Of a stretch of DNA of 64,000 nucleotides, positions 45,401 through 56,741 are shown one piece after another; the stretch's first letter is position 1; every line of letters starts with the position of its first letter. The translations under genes were made by a program, and so were the position numbers. The stretch spans positions 26,391 through 90,390 of the forward strand of contig FTLJ01000167.1 of the NCBI GenBank assembly GCA_900155495.1. The letters are read 5' to 3'. The stretch is from Porogramme epimiltina (lineage: Eukaryota; Basidiomycota; Agaricomycetes; Polyporales; Polyporaceae). The notes beneath the pieces were generated by a model. It was given only the letters and a program-made list of their open reading frames with translations, was not told where the DNA came from and searched no databases.

Positions 45401-46225
45401 GTCATGCGTTCGAGGCTATAAAGCGGCACATTGTTAACATCATAGTAGCAGCAGAGTAGCGTATAGGACTCCACAGAATGAGAATACATTAAGCGCTGTG
45501 GGGTGGAATTCCACCAACCCCCACATGCGTGAATCGGACACAGGTGAGCGCTCCGGCCTTAACACGAGAACGCGGATTTATAACGGCAACTTAGGACGTA
45601 GCTGATATGTGGTCCGTCATACAGACGGAGCACGGATACAGAGACATTTGTCTTATCGGATGGATGCAGAGGAAGGGCTCAGACGGGTCTCTGCAGGCGA
45701 GTCGGGGCAAGCTCACTACATTCCCGCTCCACAAGCCGCCACCCTTCCAAAGTGCCTCTGTGTCTTCCGCTTTCCGACGGAACAAGCCTCCTAGACACCG
45801 AGCTCGTCATGCAGCCCATAAGCGCGTATGCGCCGGGTTGATTGACAAGCACTACCCAACTCCGAGGCCCCGGAAGAACACGCAAGGGCGGAACACTCAC
45901 ATGTGGGCCTCCCGCTCAAGTAACATCGACGCATTAGTGTGCGCGGGTACGATCTTGGCCAAGACACTCGTCCCGTCCTGCAAGTTCGTCCCCTCCGCGA
46001 GGAGGGTCATGCTGCCCGTGTCGTCCCATGGTACCGCCTGCGATTGAGATGTGTGCAGTTCACCGAAACGCGGGCGTTGTGGGAAAATACGAATCAGCGC
46101 CCTAGCCGAGCATATAGGGATAGTACAAGGGAACAGACCTTCTCAAAAGCATACCCAGGGACCGAAAGGATTCCATCCTTGAAGAAAAGTGTAGGAAGGG
46201 CAGGCTGCGCGTACTTGCGGCGCAT
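36486..46225 (-). CDS. Hybrid histidine kinase with N-terminal pseudokinase and AAA ATPase domains (class X, Mak2/Phk1-like)
   Basis: A very large gene of more than 30 exons, about 2,300-2,500 residues. Start [15 protein letters not shown] at 46225. First exons: 46225-46139, 46037-45901, 45415-44081, 44027-43981, 43929-43868, 43816-43509, 43444-43405, 43354-43323, 43268-43049, 42997-42966 and 42912-42766. The stop is at 36488-36486. Domains in order: a kinase-like domain (46.2-44.5 kb); a P-loop ATPase (GPPGAGKSS split at 44081/44027, then [10 protein letters not shown]); a long helical TPR-like region (about 42.4-39.9 kb, e.g. [20 protein letters not shown]); GAF (39.4-38.95 kb); HisKA with [13 protein letters not shown] (His codon 38747-38745); HATPase (NLIGNAVKF near 38150, [14 protein letters not shown] near 37840); a receiver-like domain (about 37.6-37.2 kb); and a receiver (LVAEDN near 37110, phospho-Asp codon 36910-36908, C-terminal KP). 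Class X kinases feed stress or peroxide signals into the Ypd1-response regulator phosphorelay. I traced the frame through the exons and saw no break. Remaining exon ends should be set with RNA data. Confidence 0.85.
45503..45514. repeat. 12-bp perfect palindrome in a 485-nt intron
   Basis: gtggaattccac lies inside the long second intron (45416-45900) of the histidine kinase gene, within a wider imperfect inverted repeat (ggggtgg ... ccaccaacccc). It could be a fortuitous hairpin or a small insertion scar. Confidence 0.6.
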
Positions 46226-46751
46226 GCTAGGGGAGGAATGCTCCGGACGGGATTGGCGGAGCGCGCGATCACGTCACAGGCGACACGGGGGGACCAGACC
46301 AATGCAAGGGCGTAGTCGGCGTCGCTGGGAGTGGTGGGGACGAGGATCCGTGGGCGGAGGGGTCGGCGAGTGCAGGGGGGAGAGCGAAGAAGACGACTTC
46401 TGCGTTGGGAACTACTTCCATCCTAGGCAGTTCTAGAGTCGGGGACCATTTGGCCCGTTCCCTTCAGTCAGGGCGACACGAGATCTAGCCTCTTTGATCG
46501 CGTCAACAACAGACGTCATCGAGTCCACTCAAAACCCCCGCGTGGCTACCTCGCTCACAAGCTACAATTGCAGCGTTTTCATCCCGTACTCAGGCATTAC
46601 GACAGTTACAAGGCACTCCTACAGGCCAATAATATCATCCATTTGAGGAGGGAGGGGCTGAGATACGAGTCGACACGACAGTAATGTTACAAGCGCAAGG
46701 TAATCTACGACACAGCAGGACAATGGGATAGCGGAAGTATGACACCCGAAA
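46226..46751. other. Intergenic: histidine kinase promoter and SUB2 3' UTR
   Basis: 526 bases between two minus-strand genes. No gene or RNA feature recognised. Confidence 0.55.
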
Positions 46752-48858
<2,107 letters not shown>

Positions 48859-49475
48859 GGTGTATGTTGGGGTGCTGACGCGAAAAGAAAGAAGCTAGAG
48901 AGGAAATGGGAGGGGACAGCAGGGGCTGAGACGGAGGAGGTGGCGGTGGGGAGAGAAAAAGGGCGACGCGCTGGACAACGTTGCGGCGCCAAAATGGAGA
49001 GGGCGCTTCGGACAGAACCTTGTGCGCGTGCACGGACCCCGGTCACAGCTCGGCCTCGGGCGCGTCACGAGCGTGGAGGGCTTCGTCGTGGACTCGGCCG
49101 AGCCGCTGCGAACGATTGAAATACGATGGGTGCAACCGCATCCCGGATTGGGCGAGGCTCCTACGATCCAACTCACGCACTCGTCGTCCCTCTTGAACGC
49201 GTTCCGATTTCATTCCCTTGCCCTGAGCCTGTGTTTGAGCCCCACTGCCCTGTGTGCGTCTGTCGGGCATCCTGCACGACCCACACGGTCCGTGCGTACG
49301 CGTCTCCCTGCCGAATAAAGCCGAATTTGTAGTCTCCCTCCTCCGGCTTTTCTGTACCGTGGTGGCCGTCTTCCAGCTACCCCCATGACCTCCCGCACCC
49401 TCCGCTCCCCTACTTATATAGCCTACGCTCGTTCATGATCCTCTAGAAACCCATATCCTACCAGCCGCCAGCAAC
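48859..49475. promoter_or_regulatory. Bidirectional promoter region (SUB2 / carrier)
   Basis: 617 bases between divergent start codons. A TATATA element at 49415-49420 lies 56-61 nt upstream of the carrier ATG. The SUB2 side has no obvious TATA box. Confidence 0.55.
49415..49420 (+). promoter_or_regulatory. Probable TATA box of the mitochondrial carrier gene
   Basis: TATATA in the context cttatatagcc, about 60 nt upstream of the ATG at 49476, in a C/T-rich promoter. The position is plausible for a fungal core promoter with a short leader. Confidence 0.5.
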
Positions 49476-51065
49476 ATGCAGGCCTACAAGACCCCTGAGG
49501 CTTCCTTCGCGCCATCTCCCTCCGTCAAGACAACCATGCCACAACAGACATATCCTTTCTGGTGAGCGATCATCGCCATGTGAAACCCTGTCCCGCCCTG
49601 ACTAGACGACATTGTACCCAGGCTGGGAGGTAAGCCTGCTTTCCTAAAAATTGCCGAGGAGGTACCAATAACTTTGCCGACGCGAAGGTGTTGGAGCCAC
49701 AAGTAAGCCTCTTCATTAATGCATGGTTGTATCTAGCCATGCTGAATTTTTTTGCTATAAGTGGCTGCGTGCTGTACCCACCCTCTTGATCTCACGAAAG
49801 TGTGAGCCATCACATCTCACTGGAATTGTATGTTCTTATTCCTCACATGTTCTGGGCACAGGCGATTGCAAACCATTCATTCGGCCTCGGGATCTCCACA
49901 TCCTTCAACTTTCTCTGTGCTGAGGATGACTGTGGCTGAGACCGGTATCTCAAGTCTCTACACCGGCCTGTCCGCCTCTATTATGCGTCAAATGTCATAC
50001 TCCTTGGTTCGACTGGGCACATATGAACAGATGAAGGCAGAGTTATCGAAAGATGGCCCCGCACCGGCTAGTCATCTGTTTATCGCCGCGATGGTAGCAG
50101 GAGGCATTGGTGGTATCGCCGGTAACCCCGCAGGTAAGTTTAAATCCAGCCTGCACATGGAACGCAAAGCTTAATCTTGTTATGCACAGACATTCTACTC
50201 GTAAGGATGACCAGCGACTTCGTGAGACCACCGGAGCAGAGATACAATTACCCTAACGCGATCAGCGGGCTGTTTACCCTTGTGCGAGAAGAAGGACCCC
50301 ATGCCCTATTTCGCGGCATGGGTACCAACTTGGCTAGTGCTCTAGATGTCTATCTGCGACTCTTAATACTCACATTTGTTTGGCTCTCAAACAGACACGT
50401 GCGATTCTCATGAACGTGAGTTGTGTTATGCCTTAACGATGTCTCCTCATGGCACTCACCGGGGTTTCAAGAGTTCACAGGTTGGATCGTGAGCGCGTGA
50501 CCCCCGCCCCACTTCGCAGGTCTTTTAACAGACGTCCTGTAGGTATGATCTCTTCAAGCAAATATTGCTGAGGAACAAGGTTCCGGTCATCGACTATCAA
50601 ATGCAGGATGGCCTGCTACTCCACAGCGTCGCCAGCGTTCTTGCAGGCACCGTTGCTACTAGTAAGTCTTTTTTCGCGTCTTGTGATGTCATTCCTCCTT
50701 GTAGCTTACGTTTTCTCTCAGCCATCACCGCCCCTGCCGATGTACTTCGCTCCCGTCTGATGGCTGCAGTACGTTACGCGAGTATTCTGGTGTACGAATT
50801 TGGCCTCATATCGCTCTCTTATAGCACGACAAGACCAACCCTATCCAGGTTCTCACTACTGCTCTCCGAGAAGAGGGACCTCGATTTTTGTTCAAGGGTT
50901 GGACCCCTGCGTTTATCCGTCTGGGACCCAACACCGTTTTGATGTTTGTGTTCTTTGAGGTATGTTGCTACTGGAGTACTTACTCTCCGCAGCGGCTAAT
51001 TTTATACCTCACAGCAATTGAAGAAAGGCTGGCGCACGTTGTTCCCGTCGGACTACTTACTCTAG
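49476..51065 (+). CDS. DIC1: Mitochondrial dicarboxylate-type carrier (SLC25)
   Basis: Twelve exons: 49476-49561, 49622-49629, 49688-49702, 49762-49801, 49862-50133, 50190-50347, 50395-50415, 50481-50488, 50543-50661, 50722-50768, 50825-50959 and 51015-51065; 319 residues, normal for the family. Three carrier repeats carry PxDxxxVR-type motifs: HPLDLTKVRLQT, then GNPADILLVRM, and TAPADVLRSRLM, each followed by a GLYTG/ALFRG/FLFKG-type element. LYTGLSASIMRQMSYSLVRLGTYE is typical of DIC1, which exchanges malate or succinate for phosphate across the inner mitochondrial membrane. Exons of 8, 15 and 8 nt hide the first repeat's WLGGVGATMAACCTHPLD and the MNVGSYDLF segment. The donor after 50347 (gtctat) was picked by phase and gives a slightly unusual NLASALDTRAIL; this is the weakest junction. 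Confidence 0.85.
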
Positions 51066-51532
51066 ATCCTAGAGGCTGTCGCATTATCATTATTGGCATC
51101 CTGCAAGTTTGGCTCGTAGACTAGATATAGATAGATCTAGACCAATAGAGCTGCTTTCTTATGATCTACAGTCTCATTATCTACAGACTTCTTTGCATGT
51201 AACGATACTATTTCTTTTACCATACCACGCGCTCGCATCCCCTCCTTCATGCAACTAATAAAACTGATGAAAGCCCCATGCGACTCAGAACAACCTGTTT
51301 ATCCAGTAATTTATAAGTGCCTATCGTGATCACGTGACTATTGTCCTCCAACGCGAGCGCGTTTTTCAAGATTTCTCGTTCTGCCACACCTGGCTTCCAA
51401 GTAAACCTATTGCTCGTCCCTAAGTTCCTCGCTGCGGGCTTGCTTTTCCGTTATATCTCATAACGCTCCGCTACAATTGCAGTCAAGAGGTGCAAGGATT
51501 GTTTCCACTCGAGCCTACACTCAGCCTCCGTT
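51066..51532. other. Intergenic: carrier 3' UTR and ROK1 promoter
   Basis: 467 bases, AT-richer than the average of the window. Contains the end of the carrier transcript and the ROK1 promoter. No other feature seen. Confidence 0.55.
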
Positions 51533-53764
51533 ATGGAAGCCTTCCATCTACTTTCTCGTGGAGGTGCCAAATTCGACAAGAAGAGATTCAAAGGAGATGT
51601 GCAGGTTTTTAACGTACGCAGTCATTCAATTTGTTGTGTCTTCAAACTGTGAACCCTGTTATCTCACCAGGGAAAGAAGGCAAAGCAACCTAAGGCCTCC
51701 ACTTCCGCTTCCGCACTCCAGGGCGAGCTTCCGCCCGAGCTTGACTTCTTCAAGTACGCCCAAGGTGGTTCGGCCAAGCGTAAGGCCGCAGACCCTGCCT
51801 CAAGTGCAGATCCCAAGGGAAAGAAGCGCAAGCTTGAAGACGACGAAGAAACCAGTGACGGCGAGAGCGTAGATGAGGAGCAAGAAGACACAGAGGACAC
51901 CCCGCCTATGCCCCGGCACCGTGTCACGACGAAGGGCAACAATGTCCCTGCCCATGCGGAAACATTTGAGCAAATGCGCGAGCGGTACGGACTCTCTTCC
52001 CACATCATGCAAAACCTGGGGCAGAGCGGGTATAAGCACCCGACGGGAATACAGTCGTATGGGGTTCCTATACTTTTGGAGGTACGTCTCCGCTCGCATT
52101 CGCATACTCTCTGTGGCCGACCCTACGCTCTCGCAGCATCGAGACCTGGCAGCCATCTCTCCCACCGGTACTGGAAAGACTCTTTCCTACCTTCTCCCCG
52201 TCATGGCCGCCCTCGGTTCCCCCGCGTCAAGCTCGAAGACAGATGCTGGATCGGGCGTGCGCGCGGTCATCCTCGCGCCCACCCGCGAACTTGCGCACCA
52301 GATACATAACGAATGTTTGAAGCTCGCGCAGGGGCGGAAATGGCGGATAGTCCTGTTCAGCAAGGCAACGGCGGCGACGCTCGCAGACAAGAATGTCCGT
52401 GACAAGATCGGTACGTGTGGTCACCAACACTTGTGCGCACGTATGATCTCTGACCGGTTGAGACAGACTTGATCATCAGCACACCGCTGAGGCTGGTAGC
52501 GTCATTGCAAGCAGGCAACCTCGAGTTAAACAAGTTAGTGATCTTGATTCTTACCCCGTAGTCCAAGGCTCAGTTCTTCCTCTCCCAATAGTGTACGGCA
52601 CATAGTGTTGGATGAGGCAGATCGCATGTTGGATGCGGAGTTCCTGGAGCAAGTACAAGAAGTCATTGCTGCGTGCACGCATCCGGATGTCCAAAAAGCA
52701 GTATTCAGCGCAACGCTTCCTGCTAATGCCGAGAAAGTCGCAATGACAATGCTCCAGGATCCCATACGAGTCGTTGTTGGTCTAAAGTACGTGCCCCCCG
52801 TAACCTCACGAACGCACATCTTTGACTATCTGCTTTAGAGACACCCCACTTCCCCTTATAGCCCAGTCCCTCACTTACGTCTCCGATGATCAGTCCAAAC
52901 TGCCCACTCTCCTGCAGTATCTTTCTCAACCGTATAACCCACCTGTTCTCATATTCGTATCTTCCCAACCCCGGGCGACCTCTCTGGCAGAAGAGCTAGT
53001 TATCGGCGGTGTACCGAACGTGGACTGCTTGCATGCGGGCATGACTAAAAAGGAGCGTGAAGACGCAGTGTCGCGTATGCGACGTGGAGAGAGCTGGGTC
53101 ATGGTTAGCACTGAGGTGATGGCCCGTGGGATGGATTTCAAGGGCGTCCGCGAGGTCATCAATTATGACTTCCCGCAGAGCGTCCAGAGCTACGTACACA
53201 GAATCGGTAGGATGTTTCCACAGTTCATAAAACACAATGTAAGTGTGGGGCTGATCGACCCGGTTTTTGCCATTCTAGGGAGAACGGGCCGCGCCGGACG
53301 AGAGGGTAAGGCTGTCACGTACTTCACGAACCAAGATGCCCCGTTCCTCAAGACGTAAGTGGGCGGCTCGTTTGTCTTCGGGGTGTGGGGGACGGAGCGC
53401 TGATGGCTATGTCCCACAGGATCGCGAATGTTCTCCTTCAATCGGGGTCACCAGTCCCGGAATGGATTTTGAAGCTACCGAAGCCATCTAAAATGAAGCG
53501 GCGTGAGATGGGCAAGGTCAAGCGAGCCGAGGCCGTGAACAATGCAAGACGCATCGGTCGGGGGGATGCGATCAAGAAGAGGTGCGTGTGTGGGCGCAGG
53601 GACAACGGAGCGGCCTCCGGCGCGATCTGGCCATACTAACACCGCTGCTCAGGGACATGATTGAGGGATCGAAGCGGAGGAAAGAAAAGCTGGGACAAAG
53701 CAAGGAGAGGGAGCGCCCGGCGACTTCCCCACCCCCCGCCGCAGAGCCTTCGTCTACAGAGTGA
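51533..53764 (+). CDS. ROK1: DEAD-box RNA helicase ROK1
   Basis: Nine exons: 51533-51613, 51671-52081, 52137-52410, 52467-52533, 52592-52786, 52839-53206, 53279-53354, 53420-53581 and 53653-53764; 581 residues. The N-terminus MEAFHLLSRGGAKFDKKRF is the ROK1 hallmark. Helicase motifs: SPTGTGKT (172-179), APTRELAHQI, STPLRL, LDEAD (DEAD at 285-288), FSATLP, IFVSSQPRATSLAEEL, VSTEVMARGMDFKGV and HRIGRTGRAGREG. The C-terminus contains PSKMKRREMGKVKR and a Lys/Arg/Glu-rich tail. ROK1 works in the nucleolus in early 18S rRNA processing and 40S assembly. An acidic/Lys-rich segment at about 75-110 is typical of nucleolar proteins. Confidence 0.93.
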
Positions 53765-54794
53765 TCGATGCGGGAAATGAAGACCCCGTCCTGGTATGCC
53801 CTGATGTATGTGACACCGGCGTACGGCCGGCGCCGTCCTCTGAGCCCCCCCGTAGCGACTAGGTATCTATCGCACCTGATGGCCTCCCAAGGCAAAGTCC
53901 GAGTGAGTGCTCATCATGCATGTCTTGCGGATCCGAGGATGTGTCCGTTAGGACAATGCTGCAAGGAACTCAGCAAGGGAAACGAACACCAGAAGTCACT
54001 GCACGCGCCTTGATGGCTGCGCATGAGTGTTCTGCTGCTGCTGCTGCTCCTCGACAAATCGGTGGGAACTTCGGGCGGGAAGCAGCCGGATTGCCGTAGG
54101 CAAGCAGGTACGACCCATGGATGTGACCGCGTACATATTTGGTACATCCACGCCACGCGTGGCATGCAATAACTGTCGATTGTGCGCCGAGAGCGGAGTT
54201 TAGCAGATCAACTGCCCCTCGACGTTACGCCTGCTCCCCAGACTAGGCGCGTGGGCACCAAGCGGACGGTCGGGTGCGGTTCGAGGCCTCAGGTTGTTGC
54301 TCGCGCCTGGGCCGCGAAGAGGGGGGTTGTGTACGCCCGCCGGCTACCATCTGGGGGCCGTAGAGCGTACACAACGACGGGCGCGGCGATTCTGGCGACG
54401 CCGGCGTGGACCTGCTGTCTACCAGGCCCCCCGGCGGTGCCGACCCAGTGCCGCTGGCGCTTGTCCGGCGAGGAGCAGCTAGTGCATGTAAGGGAATGCC
54501 ACGCGAGCTGGAACTTTAAAGGTTGGGTGACCTCGAGGATTTAATATGTCGGCGTGACCTGGAGCATTAATCGTTGGCCGCGCGGTCGGCATGAGGCGGT
54601 CCTTGGGACACGCGCGCGTCCTGCGTAAACGCGATTGCGGAGGTGCCACCAGATACCCTGGCTTCGAAAGAGGAGCCAACCTTATTTTCCAACAGTATAA
54701 GCTCGCGCGCCATGTCCGCTCTACAGCACCCAGCCACAGCACTCCTGCGCCCCAGTAGGATCCACGCCCCGCCCTAGCCTCTTTCCTCTCCGAC
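53765..54794. other. Intergenic: ROK1 3' UTR and HMG-box gene promoter
   Basis: 1.03 kb between two plus-strand genes. Holds a short CTG microsatellite (54032-54048), a TATAA element (54696-54700) 95 nt before the next ATG, and a short upstream open frame (54712-54777). No protein family was recognised in the longer open frames. Confidence 0.5.
54032..54048. repeat. CTG trinucleotide microsatellite
   Basis: Five full CTG units plus a partial sixth, outside any coding sequence I can support. Confidence 0.8.
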
Positions 54795-56278
54795 ATGCCA
54801 GCTTTTCGCAACGTTCGCCGCTCCAGGCGCATCTCCAAGCAGCCTCCTCGTGATCCCAGTAAGTGGGCCACCCCGGCTGATCCGCCACCGGTTTGGGAGC
54901 GCGTACTAACCCACCTTATTCCATCATAGGTAACGACGAGTATGACCTATTCGATCTAAACCTTCTCTATCCGGATACCGATAATACGGAGCCCGCATCC
55001 TCGAGCGCGTCCCCCTCTTCCAACGCTCCGTCCCCTGCCTCCGCCTCCAATTCAGCCGAGCTCGACATCGGGGTCGACTTGTCGTCTTCGCTGCTGTCTC
55101 CCGCCTTGCTGTTCAGCGGCGGGGCGCGTACTTCGCACTCGCGCAAGAAGAAGGAAGGCCACATCCCCCGCCCACCGAACGCCTTCATGATCTTCCGCTC
55201 CGAGCTTTGGCGCAAGGAGAAGATCAAGCGCACCGTCGAGCGCGACCACCGGAACATCAGCCGCATTGCCGGTTCGCTTTGGAACAGGCTCTCCACCACC
55301 GACCAGGTGCCCTACCGTCGCGCAGCCGAGGAGGCGAAGCGAATCCACGCGCAGCTCTACCCCAACTACAAGTACGCGCCCGTGTACCACCGCGACCGTC
55401 GCGCGCAGCCCAAGGCGAAGGCGGACCACAAGAAGAAGGCTCAGCGATGCGACAAGGTCGCACAGCTTCTGCACCGCGGCATCGTGGGCGACGAGCTGGA
55501 AAAGGAGCTTGGGAAGCGGAAGGCAGGGAAGGTTGACGGCTATGCTTCCGACGAGTCCGAGTACGTCGACGCGCCTCCCCGGAAGAAGTCTCGTAAGAGC
55601 TCCAAAGCCTCCACCAAGAAGTCCTCATCCGCCCAGCGTCCGAACCGTGCGCGGGTCGTCCAGGCTCAGCCGGAAGAGCCCACCAGCCCCGCCGTCGTCG
55701 CTGATGCCCAAGAAGACTGTGTCGTCGATGCTCTCGCCTACCCCTCCGCCTCCCCTTCGCCGAGGGCGTCCAACTCCTCGGAGTGTGCGTCAACGACACC
55801 GGACATGGGTGCGTTTGTGCCAACGTCCGAAATCCCCGACATTTGCATCGGCGAACCGCAGGTACGCTCCCTCTCCACCCTCGCTATAAAATTATGTGCT
55901 GACGTTCGCTTGTAGGTCATGTTCACAGACCCCTTCGCTCCCGGGATGCCACCCTCCTCTCACCACCTTGACGCTCACTACAGTCCACTCGACCCTCTGA
56001 GCCCCGCGTCGGACTCGCTCTCGGACTCGCTCTCGGACTACTTCCTTGGCTCGAGCCACACCGAATACCACCACAGCGACCCGGCCCTCCTCTCACCCGA
56101 CGATCTGCTCCTTGGTCACTACACCATACAGCCCGAGGTATCGTTGATGGTGACAGGTGGCTTCCAGTCAGCAGTTGACTGCTTCGAGAGCGTCAGCTCA
56201 CACAACGACTACTTCATGGACTACACCGAGCCGGACTTCGAGGATTTCATGAAGTTCGACGTGGAGGACTGCGCCTGA
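54795..56278 (+). CDS. HMG-box transcription factor (MATA_HMG type), second copy
   Basis: Three exons: 54795-54858, 54930-55861 and 55916-56278; 452 residues. The HMG box is at about residues 99-170: HIPRPPNAFMIFRSELW, then ERDHRNISRIAGSLWNRL and YPNYKYAPVYHRDRR. It is preceded by RKKK and followed by a basic helix (KKKAQRCDKVAQLLHRG) and a Lys/Ser-rich nuclear-localisation-like stretch (PRKKSRKSSKASTKKSSS). The last exon is acidic and aromatic (NDYFMDYTEPDFEDFMKFD), which looks like a transactivation domain. It is a sequence-specific HMG factor of the fungal mating/development type; its targets are unknown. The 12-bp repeat at 56009-56040 encodes SDSLSDSLSDY. The box is close to that of the factor at 1700-3447. 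Confidence 0.87.
56009..56040 (+). repeat. 12-bp in-frame tandem repeat
   Basis: tcggactcgctc is present twice plus an 8-nt partial copy, inside the last exon of the HMG-box gene, giving repeated Ser-Asp-Ser-Leu. Length variation between strains would stay in frame. Confidence 0.85.
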
Positions 56279-56741
56279 TCCCGAATAGGCCGTTACTTAT
56301 CTCTTCCACCACATATTCTTCCATTGTTTCCTTCTCCACTCACACTCTATCGGACCCTCATCCCAGAACTAGAATCAGTTCCCTCGCATCTGTCTCCGTT
56401 CCAAAATTATCCAGCATAGTTGTCGCCTTCGGTACAACTCCAATCACCACTTGCATTGCTCATGACCGCACACATCCCCATTATGTCTTCATTATGCCCT
56501 CAGTAGATACATTGTACATCCTCATAGCACTCAATGAATATGCCTTCTCGCACCCACACAAAGCAGCAAGCGTTCATAAATCTCATGAAGCTCCTGCCGA
56601 AAAAACCAACGTGCGGTATCGATCGCCCCAAACCGTGGCACATCCGATCTACCTATCCCCTCCTGCCCCTCCCCACAGTCTCCGGGCGGGAATTTTGGGA
56701 GCACCCTCACCCCAGACGCTCCGTGCACACTCCAGTGTGTG
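56279..56741. other. Convergent 3' intergenic region
   Basis: 463 bases between the stops of the HMG-box gene (+) and the CCA-adding enzyme gene (-). No feature beyond the two 3' UTRs was seen. Confidence 0.6.

Noticed and set aside
49622..49720. Apparent destruction of the first carrier motif (reads GGKPAFLKIAEE) suggesting a pseudogene
   Set aside because: Two tiny exons and the exon at 49762-49801 restore WLGGVGATMAACCTHPLDLTKV in frame.
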